From: UBA11373 sp046714175
GTDB taxonomy: Bacteria; Actinomycetota; Acidimicrobiia; Spongiisociales; UBA11373
Length of the DNA: 38,446 nucleotides
NCBI GenBank assembly: GCA_046714175.1
Contig: JBKKBI010000048.1
Coordinates: forward strand, 1-38,446
Reading direction: 5' to 3'
Below, in pieces: positions 14,743-23,373 of the stretch; positions within the stretch are counted from its first letter, which is position 1, and every line of letters starts with the position of its first letter. The notes under the pieces are model-generated. The model did no database searches. It saw only the letters and a program-made list of their open reading frames with translations, and was not told the DNA's origin. The translations under genes and the position numbers were made by a program.

Positions 14743-15522
14743 ATGGACCTCGCCATGGACACGGTTCGTCCCACCCGCCGCACCCGCCTTCATTCGCTCC
14801 TGTTCGTGCACGGTCCCTGGCACGGAGCTTGGTGCTGGGAGCGGTTTCTCCCCTGGTTTGCCGCCCGGGGGTGGGAGTGCCACGCCATCGATCTTTCCGG
14901 TCACGGCCGGTCGCCCGCCCGGCGTCCGTTGCGCCGTACTCGCATCCGCCACTTTGCCGATGACGTCGCCCGTGCTGTCGACGCCCTTGACCGACCCCCG
15001 ATCCTGGTGGCGCACTCGATGGGAACCCTGGCGGCACAACGTTTTCTCGAAACCCGGGATCTCCCCGGGGCGGTGTTGCTGGCCCCGGTTCCCCTCGGCG
15101 GTGTCGCCCGCACCACGCTGAGTGTCTTGCGGCGCCATCCCCTGCGATTCCTCCGCGCCAATTTGACGATGGACCTCAAACCGCTGGTGGCCGATCGGGA
15201 CGGCGCCGCCGGTCTCCTGCTCTCACCGGACACACCTGCAGCCGAAATCGACGCCGTGTGGTCGCGGCTGCAGAGCGAGTCGTATCTCGCCTACCTGGAC
15301 ATGTTGTTCTTCGTGCGCGCCCGGCCCCCATTGGTGTCGACCCGGGTGGCCGTTGTGGCGGGCAGCGCCGACCGCGTCTTCCGCCTCGAAGACCACCGTC
15401 GCCTGGCGCGCGCTTACGGGGTGGAGCCGGCGGTGATCCCGGGGGGACCGCACGACCTCATGTTCGGACCCCGGTGGGAGGAAGCCGCAACCGCGGTGGA
15501 GACGGCGGCCTCTCGTTTCTGA
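14743..15522 (+). CDS. Alpha/beta-hydrolase
   Basis: 259 aa. The fold is clear: LLFVHGPWHGAWCWERFLPWFAARGW carries the oxyanion HG motif, DLSGHGRS follows, the nucleophile S92 sits in VAHSMGT, the acid Asp is in VVAGSADRVFR, and the base His is in IPGGPHDLMF near the end. The substrate cannot be told; esterase, lactonase and lipase relatives share this layout. There is no signal peptide, so it is probably cytoplasmic. An alternative ATG at 14755 would shorten it by four residues. It is divergent from dcd and ends 3 bp before the convergent oxidoreductase gene. Confidence 0.85.
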   Translation: MDLAMDTVRPTRRTRLHSLLFVHGPWHGAWCWERFLPWFAARGWECHAIDLSGHGRSPARRPLRRTRIRHFADDVARAVDALDRPPILVAHSMGTLAAQRFLETRDLPGAVLLAPVPLGGVARTTLSVLRRHPLRFLRANLTMDLKPLVADRDGAAGLLLSPDTPAAEIDAVWSRLQSESYLAYLDMLFFVRARPPLVSTRVAVVAGSADRVFRLEDHRRLARAYGVEPAVIPGGPHDLMFGPRWEEAATAVETAASRF

Positions 15523-15525
15523 CGG

Positions 15526-16527
15526 CTACCCGAATAACGGAATCACCGACGCTCCGTAGGCATCGAGTGTGGCTTCCTGGGAGTCGTGCATCAGGTAGAT
15601 GGCGAACTGGTCGACACCGAGGTCGCGTAGCTCCTCGAGTCGACGCACGTGCTCCTCCGCTGGTCCGAGGATGCAAAACCGGTCCACCACCTCGTCGGGC
15701 ACGAAGTCGGTAAACGGATTCCCCGCCTGGCCGTGGTGCGAGTAGTCGTATCCCTTGCGGGCGGCGATGTACTCGGACAGCGCCCGAGGCACCATCGACT
15801 CATCAGTGCCGTAGCGGGTCACCAGGTCGGCAACGTGGTTGCCGACCATCCCTCCGAACCAGCGGACCTGGTCGCGCTGGTGCCCGAGGTCGTCGCCAAC
15901 GTATGCCGGAGCGGCAACACAGATCTTCACGCTGTCGGGGTCGCGGCCCGCAGCGGATGCGGCGGACTTGACGTACTTGGTGGTCCACTCCACCAGGTAA
16001 GGGTCGGCGAGCTGGAGGATGAAACCGTCGCACGCCTCGCCGATCATGGTGAGGGCCTTGGGCCCGTATCCGGCGCCCCACATGGGCAGGCGCCGACCCG
16101 GCTTGACCCACGGGATGCGGAGCGCCTTGCCGTTGTAGGTGACCTCCTCGCCGGCGACGAGGCGCTGGATGATGCCCATCGCTTCCCGCATCGTGGCCAG
16201 GGTGGTGGGGCGGTCGTTGATGAAGCGGAGCGCCGAATCGCCCCGGCCCATGCCACAGATGGTGCGGCCGCCATACATCTCGTCGAGGGTGGCGAACAAC
16301 GAAGCGATGACGGTCCAGTCACGGGTGCCCGGGTTGGTCACCATGGGTCCAACGATCATTCGCTGCGTGGCGGCGAGCATCTGGCTGTAGATGACGAATG
16401 GTTCCTGCCACAGCACGTGGGAGTCGAAGGTCCAGCCATAACCGAAGCCAGCCTCTTCGGCATGACTCGTGAGCTCGATGACGCGCGACGCAGGCGGGTT
16501 GGTCTGCAGCACCACACCGAAATCCAT
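15526..16527 (-). CDS. LLM-class F420-dependent oxidoreductase
   Basis: 333 aa. It belongs to the luciferase-like monooxygenase superfamily, a TIM barrel in which actinobacterial members use the deazaflavin F420. The start MDFGVVLQTNPPASRVIEL and the blocks WTFDSHVLWQEPFVIYSQML, GPMVTNPGTRDWTV, ICGMGRGDSALRFI, and KICVAAPAYVGDD with RWFGGMVGNHVADLV match a well-conserved subfamily of putative F420 oxidoreductases (TIGR03842 from memory). The substrate is unknown. It has a good AGGAGG ribosome-binding site 4 nt before the ATG. It lies 68 bp downstream of the cyclase-STAND gene on the same strand, so it may be part of that transcription unit. Confidence 0.9.
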   Translation of the reverse strand: MDFGVVLQTNPPASRVIELTSHAEEAGFGYGWTFDSHVLWQEPFVIYSQMLAATQRMIVGPMVTNPGTRDWTVIASLFATLDEMYGGRTICGMGRGDSALRFINDRPTTLATMREAMGIIQRLVAGEEVTYNGKALRIPWVKPGRRLPMWGAGYGPKALTMIGEACDGFILQLADPYLVEWTTKYVKSAASAAGRDPDSVKICVAAPAYVGDDLGHQRDQVRWFGGMVGNHVADLVTRYGTDESMVPRALSEYIAARKGYDYSHHGQAGNPFTDFVPDEVVDRFCILGPAEEHVRRLEELRDLGVDQFAIYLMHDSQEATLDAYGASVIPLFG

Positions 16528-16595
16528 CTCGCCTCCTCACTGCCGAAGTCCCCAGGTCTAGCAAATCGCAGCCGTAGCCGGTAGAACTCGGCGGG

Positions 16596-19214
16596 TCAGG
16601 CACCCATCGCCAGCGCCACCGCCTGGGCTGCGGTGAGACGGCGGCCGGCCTGGTAGGCCTCGGCATCCGGACCGGTGAGCGCCTCGACCGTCGCCAACTG
16701 AAGACCCGACATCTCCACCTGCGGGATACTGATGATGTCGAGTCCACTGCGATCTCGCAATGCCCACGCCGCGCCGGCAAGGCGATAGGCACGATCGGCA
16801 TCCCCGCGCGCCAGCGCCAGAGCGGCGAAAGTGATCACGAACAGGACGACCGCCGAGTCGTCCCCCGACCCGTACAGCAGATCCAGCCCGCGGCGCAAGG
16901 CATCCTCGGCCTCGTCGAACCTACCCAGAGCCATGAGGGCCGATCCGACCTCGTAACGCGCCCAGCCCTCGCCGAACACCGAACCCGAGGCGGCATAGTC
17001 CTCCATCGCCGCCGAGAACCGCTCCAAGCTGCCGGCGAAATCTTCCTCCCCGAAGTGGGCGATGTTGCCCCACCCCCAATTGACATCTCCTATACCGCGT
17101 CGGTCTCCGAGGCTGCGGTAAATGGTTTCGGCCTCGGCGAGCGACTCTTTTCCCGCGTCAATGTCGCCTCCGGCCACCCGAGACCCGAAAGCCTCGCCGA
17201 GCCCGAAGTTGTAGAGCGCGTTGGCCAGCTCCGCGGGGTCGCCGAGACCGCGCTGAATCAGCAATGCTTCCCGATACTCCGCGTTGGCGCGGGGAAGATC
17301 CCCCTGCCACCAGGCGATGCCGCCGGAGGCCTCAAAACCCTTGGCGCGCCACCGCGGCTCACCTCCGGGGAGGGCGAGCACCACATCTATGAGACGCCGC
17401 GCCTCGTAGATGTGGCCCCGGATCTGCCAGAACCGCCACAGCGCAAACGCGAAGCGCAACGCTGCGTCGGTTCGGCCCTCGCTGACAAAGTACGCAACAG
17501 CGGCGCGCAAGTTGTCGTGGTCGGTGGTCAGGGCCTCGAGCCAGCGCTTTCGTTCCCCACCGAGGAGGTGCTGCTGTGCCTCCTCGGCGAGAGCGAGATA
17601 TGCCTCGGCATGAGCCTCCTCGACCATCGGACGCCTCCCCGACTCGTCAAGACGATTCGAGGCGTATTCGCGGATCACGACCAGCATCTCGAAGCGATCT
17701 CCACCGCGATCCACTCGCCGCAACAGGCTGGTCTCGACGAGCGCAGCCAAACCTTCGAGGACGTCGTCATTGGGATCGCAGCGGCGGGCCACCGCCTCGA
17801 TCTCCGCCAGAGCGCCGCCCCCGGCGAAGACGGCGAGAGCACAGAAGAGGTTGCGCTGGGGAGGGGTCAGCGACTCCTCGCTCCACGCCACCGCATTCCA
17901 CAGCGTGCGGTGCCGCTCCGGCAGGTCGCGCGAGCCGCCACCGAGCTTGCTGAGATCGAGACGATCCAGCACCGCCTCCACCGAGAGCAGCCGGAGACGC
18001 GGTGCGATCAACTCGATGGCGAGAGGGAGTCCATCGAGCCGGCGCACCAACTCGGCAATCGTTCCGGCGTTCTCCTGGGTGAGAGCGAACCCGGGTTGAA
18101 CGGCCGCGGCCCGTTCGAGGAAGAGATGAACCGCATCGACACGCTCCAGGTGGTCCGGACTCACGACATCGCCGATGGCGGTGACGTCGAGGGGATCGAT
18201 CGCCATCTCTTGCTCGCCGCTCACTCGCAGGGGCACTCGCGACGTCACCAGAACCTTCGAGCCCGGAGAGGCCCGAACGACGTCGGACACGATGGTGGCG
18301 CCGTCGATGAGATGCTCGAAGTTGTCCATCACGAGCAGCACCGACTTCTGCGCGAGTAACCGCTCGAGGCGCGGTCCGGGCTCTCCTGCTCCTGGCGCTG
18401 TTCCCAGGGAGTCGAGAACGGTCGAAGCGATCAAGCGATGGTCGGCCACCTCGGCCAGGGACACGAAGAAGACTCCATCCGCGAAATCGGCAGAAACCTC
18501 CGCCGCCACCTGCAGCGCCAGCCGGGTCTTGCCCGTTCCGCCGGGACCAAGCAGGGTGAGGATCCTCGAGGTGGCGAGCAGACGGCGTGCCTCGGCGATC
18601 TCACGGGAGCGCCCGACGAACGAGGTGACCTGTACCGGAAGGTTGTGATGCACGAGATCGAGGGTGTGCAGCGGTGGAAAGGCCCGCTGCATCCCGGGTA
18701 CGAGCACCTGAAAGAGGGTCTCCGCATCCGACAGATCCTTGAGTCGGTGCTTGCCCAGGTCCGCCAGTTCGCACCCCGGAGGCAGGTGACGCTCGGCGAG
18801 GGGCGCGGTGGCCTCGGAGAGGACGATCTGGCCGCCATGGGCCGATGAGGCGACCCGAGCGGCACGGTGGACGTCGATGCCGATGTAGTCGCTCCCCCCG
18901 AGAGTGCCCAGACCGGTGTGCAGTCCCATGCGCACCAGTAATGGCTCTCCCCCCGGCCAGTCACGCGCTGCCAGACCCAACTGGCCCGTCACCGCGGCGG
19001 CGACACCCTCCCCGGGTGTAGGAAAGGCGGCGAAGACCGAATCGCCCTCGATCCGCACCACCGTGCCGCCGTGATCCTCTACCGCGGCTCGCATCAGGCG
19101 ATCGTGGTCCTCGACCACAGCCGCCCAGGCGGCACCGAGCTCCTGGACCCGGCGGGTCGAGCCCTCGACATCGGTGAAGAGGAAGGTGACGATCCCGGTG
19201 GGGAGAGTCTTCAT
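16596..19214 (-). CDS. Class III nucleotide cyclase - STAND ATPase - TPR regulator
   Basis: 872 aa in three parts. Residues 7-170 are a class III cyclase domain with both metal Asp (D15 in FTDVEGST, D58 in EGDSVFAAF) and R120 in DVHRAAR. Residues about 195-480 are an NTPase module with FVGR, Walker A GPGGTGKT (223-230), Walker B-like VLLVMDNFEHL and GLPLAIEL of the AfsR/MalT type. The rest is helical TPR-like repeats. No LuxR or SARP DNA-binding domain is present, so output would be cAMP/cGMP or protein contact. Arg54 replaces the usual base-selecting Lys, and His116 replaces an Asn seen in characterised cyclases, so activity and substrate are open. It starts 25 bp after a TenA/CADD-like gene. 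Confidence 0.88.
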   Translation of the reverse strand: MKTLPTGIVTFLFTDVEGSTRRVQELGAAWAAVVEDHDRLMRAAVEDHGGTVVRIEGDSVFAAFPTPGEGVAAAVTGQLGLAARDWPGGEPLLVRMGLHTGLGTLGGSDYIGIDVHRAARVASSAHGGQIVLSEATAPLAERHLPPGCELADLGKHRLKDLSDAETLFQVLVPGMQRAFPPLHTLDLVHHNLPVQVTSFVGRSREIAEARRLLATSRILTLLGPGGTGKTRLALQVAAEVSADFADGVFFVSLAEVADHRLIASTVLDSLGTAPGAGEPGPRLERLLAQKSVLLVMDNFEHLIDGATIVSDVVRASPGSKVLVTSRVPLRVSGEQEMAIDPLDVTAIGDVVSPDHLERVDAVHLFLERAAAVQPGFALTQENAGTIAELVRRLDGLPLAIELIAPRLRLLSVEAVLDRLDLSKLGGGSRDLPERHRTLWNAVAWSEESLTPPQRNLFCALAVFAGGGALAEIEAVARRCDPNDDVLEGLAALVETSLLRRVDRGGDRFEMLVVIREYASNRLDESGRRPMVEEAHAEAYLALAEEAQQHLLGGERKRWLEALTTDHDNLRAAVAYFVSEGRTDAALRFAFALWRFWQIRGHIYEARRLIDVVLALPGGEPRWRAKGFEASGGIAWWQGDLPRANAEYREALLIQRGLGDPAELANALYNFGLGEAFGSRVAGGDIDAGKESLAEAETIYRSLGDRRGIGDVNWGWGNIAHFGEEDFAGSLERFSAAMEDYAASGSVFGEGWARYEVGSALMALGRFDEAEDALRRGLDLLYGSGDDSAVVLFVITFAALALARGDADRAYRLAGAAWALRDRSGLDIISIPQVEMSGLQLATVEALTGPDAEAYQAGRRLTAAQAVALAMGA

Positions 19215-19239
19215 CTCGCTGTCACCGGCCTCCCGACGA

Positions 19240-19839
19240 TCAGCAGTGCTTCTCGTGAATCCCGGTCAGCGCATCCCACAATGCCGCCGACATCTCCGCG
19301 CACGCCGCGACCGCCGGGGCCTCGCCTCCGTAGCCTTCCAGGGCAGAGACGATCATTTCCGCCTCGTCGTACGCCCCGGCATGCACCCGGAAGTACTCCG
19401 TGGGTGCCGCGGCGGCATCGAATCCATAGTGAGTGGTGAGACCGAGTAGTTTCTCGGCGGCGGTGTCGGGTTGCTGCGCCTCAAAGGCATAGAGCGCCCC
19501 CCACGCGGTCTCCGGCGCAGAAAATAGGCGACGGGCCGTCGCCAGCATTGCCGCCACCGCCGGGATCTGCGGGGTGGTCACGGAAGTGCCGAGGTGGGCG
19601 GCGAAACGGGCCCACAGCTCGGAGTGCTCCCGCTCCTCGGCGGCGTGCTCCGACTCGGCCACCATCTCCCAACCCGAGTCGACGGCCTCGATCAGCGACC
19701 CGTACTCGGCGGCATAAGTGGCGAGCGCGGCCACCGGCAGGGTCCCGGCCCGCCACGAGCGATAGAACGGGTGCTCGAGCAACCGATGCGGTGCGATCGC
19801 AGCATCAAGCCGCTCCTTGATGATGTTGGCGGTGGTCAT
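19240..19839 (-). CDS. TenA/CADD-like haem-oxygenase-fold protein
   Basis: 199 aa. The motifs HPFYRSWRAGTLP, EYGSLIEAVDSGW, EEREHSELWARFAAHLG (68-84), YAFEAQQPDTAAEKLLGL and TEYFRVHAGAYDEAE are those of the helical TenA/PqqC/CADD superfamily. The acidic and His residues in EEREH, EAQQP and FRVHAGAYDE fit the di-iron CADD-like oxidases better than thiaminase TenA, which has a catalytic Cys; the only cysteines here are near the C-terminus. Such proteins are often mislabelled as transcriptional regulators. It is upstream of the cyclase-STAND gene and probably co-transcribed. AAGGGG stands 4 nt before the ATG and a TACCCT hexamer (minus strand, 19865-19870) gives a short leader. Confidence 0.75.
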   Translation of the reverse strand: MTTANIIKERLDAAIAPHRLLEHPFYRSWRAGTLPVAALATYAAEYGSLIEAVDSGWEMVAESEHAAEEREHSELWARFAAHLGTSVTTPQIPAVAAMLATARRLFSAPETAWGALYAFEAQQPDTAAEKLLGLTTHYGFDAAAAPTEYFRVHAGAYDEAEMIVSALEGYGGEAPAVAACAEMSAALWDALTGIHEKHC

Positions 19840-19902
19840 AAGGCCCCTTCGAGTGTGAGCACGCAGGGTACCGTTCGATGACGGCGGAAGGCGACCCGCT
19901 CC

Positions 19903-19962
19903 TGGCTGCCCGTCACCCGCCCGAGAAGTTGCCCGTTCCCCGTTACTCGTTGCCCGTTCTGG
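19903..19962. repeat. Heptanucleotide tandem repeat, GTTRCCC family
   Basis: Units GTTGCCC, GTTCCCC, GTTACTC, GTTGCCC and GTTCTGG occupy 19928-19962, and looser units (GCTGCCC, GTCACCC) extend the tract to about 19903. The tract lies in the 208-bp gap between the divergent TenA-like and pntAb genes. It differs from the GGANRCC family but has the same period; a copy is at 23325. Confidence 0.75.
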
Positions 19963-20035
19963 CCGATACCTGCCACTGACGGCCGTAGGGGGCGGGGGGA
20001 GGACGCTGGTGGCGGGAGGCTTTCGTCTCCTCGCC

Positions 20036-20041
20036 TAATCT
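20036..20041 (+). promoter_or_regulatory. Putative -10 element (TAATCT) of the leaderless pntAb-pntB operon
   Basis: TAATCT ends 6 nt before the GTG at 20048. There is no ribosome-binding site. It is the closest to the TATAAT-type consensus among the leaderless elements here. Confidence 0.55.
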
Positions 20042-20047
20042 CGCCCG

Positions 20048-20335
20048 GTGACTGACATCCTTCAGGTCTATGTCTTCGTCCTCGCCGGATTCGTCGGGTT
20101 TCAGGTGATTACCCGCGTGCCGCCGCTCCTGCACACCCCGCTTATGTCGGCCACCAACGCCATATCGGGCATCTCCCTGGTCGGTTCGCTGGTCGTGGCC
20201 GGTTCCGGGCACGGGCTGGTGGCTTCGATCCTCGGTGCGATCGCAGTGGGATGCGCCATGACCAACGTCGTCGGCGGTTTCCTGATCACCGACCGGATGC
20301 TGCGGATGTTCAAGCACGCCGAAAAGGACAAGTGA
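20048..20335 (+). CDS. pntAb: Proton-translocating NAD(P) transhydrogenase, alpha membrane subunit
   Basis: 95 aa, GTG start. This is the C-terminal membrane part of the alpha subunit, separate here as in many actinobacteria. It carries three to four membrane helices (VYVFVLAGFVGFQVI, GISLVGSLVVAG, VASILGAIAVGCAMTNVVGGF) and the family block TPLMSATNAISGI. With the beta subunit it forms the proton channel that couples proton flow to hydride transfer from NADH to NADP+. The stop codon abuts the GTG of pntB. The NAD-binding subunit gene pntAa, usually immediately upstream, is missing; the gene upstream here is divergent and unrelated. Confidence 0.93.
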   Translation: MTDILQVYVFVLAGFVGFQVITRVPPLLHTPLMSATNAISGISLVGSLVVAGSGHGLVASILGAIAVGCAMTNVVGGFLITDRMLRMFKHAEKDK

Positions 20336-21724
20336 GTGGATCGCGAACTCGCCACCCAGATCACCTACCTGGCGGCGTCGGTCCTGTTCATCCTGGGATT
20401 GCGCTCGCTCACCAAGCCTGATCATGCCCGCCGGGGAATGCTGCAGGCGGCTCTGGGAATGCTGCTGGCGATCATCGGCACCCTTATCCAGCAGGACATC
20501 ATCGAGTATCAGTGGATCATCGGCGGGTTGATCGCTGGCACCCTCCTCGGATACCCACTCGGACAGTGGGTGCCGATGACCGCGATGCCGCAACGGATCG
20601 CCTTTTCGCACATGTTCGGTGCGCTGGCCGCCACACTCGTCGGCGTCGCCGAGTTCACCACTGCGTTGCGGGACGGCGAGGTGATCACAACCGCACAGAT
20701 GAGCGCTCTGGGCATCGAGGTGCTGTTCGGAGCCCTGACCGTCACCGGGTCGTTCGTCGCCTTCGGCAAGCTCGCCGAGTTGATTCCCGGTCGCCCGATA
20801 ACCTACAAGGGCCAAAACCTGGTCAACGCGGTGCTCTTCGTCACCGTCGTCGGTCTCTTGGTGTATCTGATAATCGAACCCGACAACCACCTGGCTTTTT
20901 TCCTGCTTGTTGGTCTGGCGGCGGCGATCGGACTGTTCATCGTTCTTCCCATCGGCGGTGCCGACATGCCGGTCGTGATCTCGCTGCTCAACTCATATGC
21001 CGGTCTGGCGGCGTCGGCCACCGGGTTCGCCATCGACAATACGGTGCTGATCATCGCCGGCGCCCTCGACGGTGCTTCGGGCTTCCTGCTTTCGATCATC
21101 ATGTCCCGGGCGATGAACCGGTCATTCCGCAACATTCTGTTCGGCGCATTCGGAGCCAAGGTCACCACCGGCACCAAAACCGCCTCCGGTCTCACGGTCC
21201 AGGAAGTGTCTATCGCGGATGCGGCGCTGCGCCTTGCCTACGCCCGGCGGGTCGTGGTGGTGCCCGGATACGGGATGGCAGTGGCTCAAGCCCAGCATCA
21301 GGTGAAAGAAGTTGCCGAGTTGGTGGAGCGCAACGGCGGCGAGGTTCGCTACGCGATCCATCCCGTGGCGGGACGCATGCCGGGGCACATGAACGTGCTA
21401 CTCGCCGAGGCCAACATCGCCTACGACAACCTGGTGGAGATGGCGGAGATCAACCCGCAGTTTCCCGAGACGGATGTCGCCCTGATCGTGGGAGCCAACG
21501 ACGTGGTCAACCCCGCGGCGATCAACGACCCGGAGAGCCCCATCTACGGCATGCCGATCATCGATGCCTACAAGTCGCAATCGGTCATCGTCATGAAGCG
21601 ATCGATGAACCCTGGCTTTGCCGGGATCGAGAACGAACTGTTCTACATGCCCAACACGACGATGCTCTTCGGCGACGCGAAGGCATCATTGACACGACTC
21701 GCCGCGGAAATGAAGGCGCTGTAG
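20336..21724 (+). CDS. pntB: NAD(P) transhydrogenase beta subunit
   Basis: 462 aa, GTG start directly after the pntAb stop (TGAGTG). The first two thirds are membrane helices (dII), including DHARRGMLQAALGM and GGADMPVVISLLNSYAGLAASATGFAI. The C-terminal third is the NADP-binding domain dIII: VPGYGMAVAQAQHQVKE, HPVAGRMPGHMNVLLAEA, VALIVGANDVVNPAA, VMKRSMNPGFAGIENELF and LFGDAK. The length fits the family. It would work with pntAb and a dI subunit encoded elsewhere to balance NADPH. It ends 67 bp before the convergent mmsA gene; I see no clear terminator in that gap. Confidence 0.95.
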   Translation: MDRELATQITYLAASVLFILGLRSLTKPDHARRGMLQAALGMLLAIIGTLIQQDIIEYQWIIGGLIAGTLLGYPLGQWVPMTAMPQRIAFSHMFGALAATLVGVAEFTTALRDGEVITTAQMSALGIEVLFGALTVTGSFVAFGKLAELIPGRPITYKGQNLVNAVLFVTVVGLLVYLIIEPDNHLAFFLLVGLAAAIGLFIVLPIGGADMPVVISLLNSYAGLAASATGFAIDNTVLIIAGALDGASGFLLSIIMSRAMNRSFRNILFGAFGAKVTTGTKTASGLTVQEVSIADAALRLAYARRVVVVPGYGMAVAQAQHQVKEVAELVERNGGEVRYAIHPVAGRMPGHMNVLLAEANIAYDNLVEMAEINPQFPETDVALIVGANDVVNPAAINDPESPIYGMPIIDAYKSQSVIVMKRSMNPGFAGIENELFYMPNTTMLFGDAKASLTRLAAEMKAL

Positions 21725-21791
21725 GAGCGCTACCCGCAGAGGGCAGACTGGCTCCCGTTCCAAGGCCGTGAATCCTGAGCCGCGCCCGCCG

Positions 21792-23276
21792 CTACTTCAT
21801 CTGCGGAAACCCCAGATTCACTCCGCGGTGACGGGGGTCGGGCCAGCGGGACGTGATCACTTTGAGGCGGGTGTAGAAGTTCACCCCCTCCATTCCGTAC
21901 ATACGGGCGTCACCGAAGATCGAGGCCTTCCACCCGCCGAACGAGTGGTAGGCCATCGGCACCGGGATGGGAACGTTGATCCCCACCATGCCCACCTGGG
22001 CTTCGTTCTGGAACTTGCGCGCCGCTCCCCCGTCGTTGGTGAACAGGGCGACTCCGTTGGCCCAGGGATTCTCGTCCAGCAGCTTCATGGCATCGTCGTA
22101 GGAGTCGACCCGCACCGTCGACAGCACGGGACCAAAGATCTCGTCGCGGTAGATGGTCATCTCCGGGGTCACGTTGTCGAACAGCGTCGGCCCCACGAAA
22201 AACCCGGGGCGGTCGGTCAAGTCGCGCCCATCGGCGACCAGGGTGGCTCCTTCGCTCACCCCCGACTCGATGTATCCGACCACTTTGTCGCGATGCTGAG
22301 CCGTAACCAGCGGTCCCATCTCTGCACCGGGTTCTAGTCCCGCAGCCACCTTGATGCGATGCAGGCGCTCCACGACTTTGGGCATGAGGCGCTCGGCGGC
22401 GTCGCCCACGGTCACCAGCACAGAGATCGCCATGCACCGCTCACCGGCCGAGCCGTATCCGGCCGAGACTGCGGCATCGGCGGCGAGGTCCATGTCGGCG
22501 TCGGGTAGGACGATCATATGGTTCTTCGCCCCACCGAGTGCGGCGACTCGCTTGCCGGCGCGGGTCCCTGTCTCGTATACATAACGGGCGATCGGAGTCG
22601 AACCGACGAATGACACCGCACCGATGTCGGGGTGGGTGAGGATCCGATCTACCGCCACCTTGTCGCCGTGTACGACGTTGAGCACCCCGTCGGGGAGCCC
22701 GGCTTTCATGAACAGCTCGGCTGTGAAGTTTGCGGCCGAAGGATCCTTCTCCGACGGCTTGAGGATGAAAGTGTTACCGCAGGCGATGGCGATCGGGTAC
22801 ATCCACATGGGGACCATGGCCGGGAAGTTGAAGGGGGTGATGCCGGCGACCACTCCCACCGGCTGACGGATCGAGTAGGTGTCCACGGCGCTGGAGACGT
22901 TCTCGTTGAACTCCCCCTTGGTGAGCTGCGGGATCCCGCAGGCGAACTCGACGACTTCGAGCCCGCGTTGAACTTCACCCTGGGCATCGCTGAACACCTT
23001 GCCGTGCTCGGAGACGAGGAAGCGGGCGATGTCATCGCGATGCCGTTCCACCAGGTCGCGGAACGCAAACAGGATGGCGGTCCGCCGGGACAGAGAGACA
23101 TCGCCCCAGGTCTCGAAGGCGTGACGGGACGACGCCACCGCCGCATCCACCAGATCCACGGTCGCCATCGCCACCTGCGCCTGAACCACACCGGTGGCGG
23201 GGTCGTACACATCTCCCCAGCGCTCGACCTTGCCGCCAAACGGCTTGTTGTCGATCCAGTGGGTGATCTGGTTCAT
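21792..23276 (-). CDS. mmsA: Methylmalonate-semialdehyde dehydrogenase (CoA-acylating)
   Basis: 494 aa. It oxidises methylmalonate semialdehyde to propionyl-CoA, or malonate semialdehyde to acetyl-CoA, in valine, beta-alanine or inositol breakdown. The sequence shows GVVAGITPFNFPAMVPMWM, FILKPSEKDPSA, GSTPIARYVYE, the nucleophile C281 in GSAGERCMAIS, PGFFVGPTLFDNV and FGGWKASIFGD. The RC at 280-281 and PMWMYP mark the CoA-dependent MmsA/IolA subgroup rather than NAD-only aldehyde dehydrogenases. GGAGG stands 5 nt before the ATG, and a TACCCT hexamer (minus strand, 23295-23300) would give a leader of about 10 nt. No valine or inositol catabolic partner is in the window. Confidence 0.93.
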   Translation of the reverse strand: MNQITHWIDNKPFGGKVERWGDVYDPATGVVQAQVAMATVDLVDAAVASSRHAFETWGDVSLSRRTAILFAFRDLVERHRDDIARFLVSEHGKVFSDAQGEVQRGLEVVEFACGIPQLTKGEFNENVSSAVDTYSIRQPVGVVAGITPFNFPAMVPMWMYPIAIACGNTFILKPSEKDPSAANFTAELFMKAGLPDGVLNVVHGDKVAVDRILTHPDIGAVSFVGSTPIARYVYETGTRAGKRVAALGGAKNHMIVLPDADMDLAADAAVSAGYGSAGERCMAISVLVTVGDAAERLMPKVVERLHRIKVAAGLEPGAEMGPLVTAQHRDKVVGYIESGVSEGATLVADGRDLTDRPGFFVGPTLFDNVTPEMTIYRDEIFGPVLSTVRVDSYDDAMKLLDENPWANGVALFTNDGGAARKFQNEAQVGMVGINVPIPVPMAYHSFGGWKASIFGDARMYGMEGVNFYTRLKVITSRWPDPRHRGVNLGFPQMK

Positions 23277-23324
23277 GGGGACCTCCGCGGGGAAAGGGTA
23301 GTTACTTGATGGCTACCCAGGAAC

Positions 23325-23359
23325 GTTGCCCGTTACCCGTTGCCAGTTGCCGGTCACCA
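23325..23359. repeat. Heptanucleotide tandem repeat, GTTRCCC family (5 units)
   Basis: Units GTTGCCC, GTTACCC, GTTGCCA, GTTGCCG and GTCACCA stand in tandem between the mmsA promoter and the end of the GH130-like gene. It is the same family as at 19903. Confidence 0.8.
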
Positions 23360-23373
23360 GCCCGCCGCGGCAT

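Noticed and set aside
16596..19214. LuxR/AfsR transcription factor
   Set aside because: The AfsR/MalT-like NTPase and TPR parts are there, but no helix-turn-helix domain is seen at either end.
19240..19839. Thiaminase II (tenA) of thiamine salvage
   Set aside because: There is no catalytic Cys in the expected place and no thiamine genes or TPP riboswitch nearby; iron-ligand-like residues favour the CADD group.
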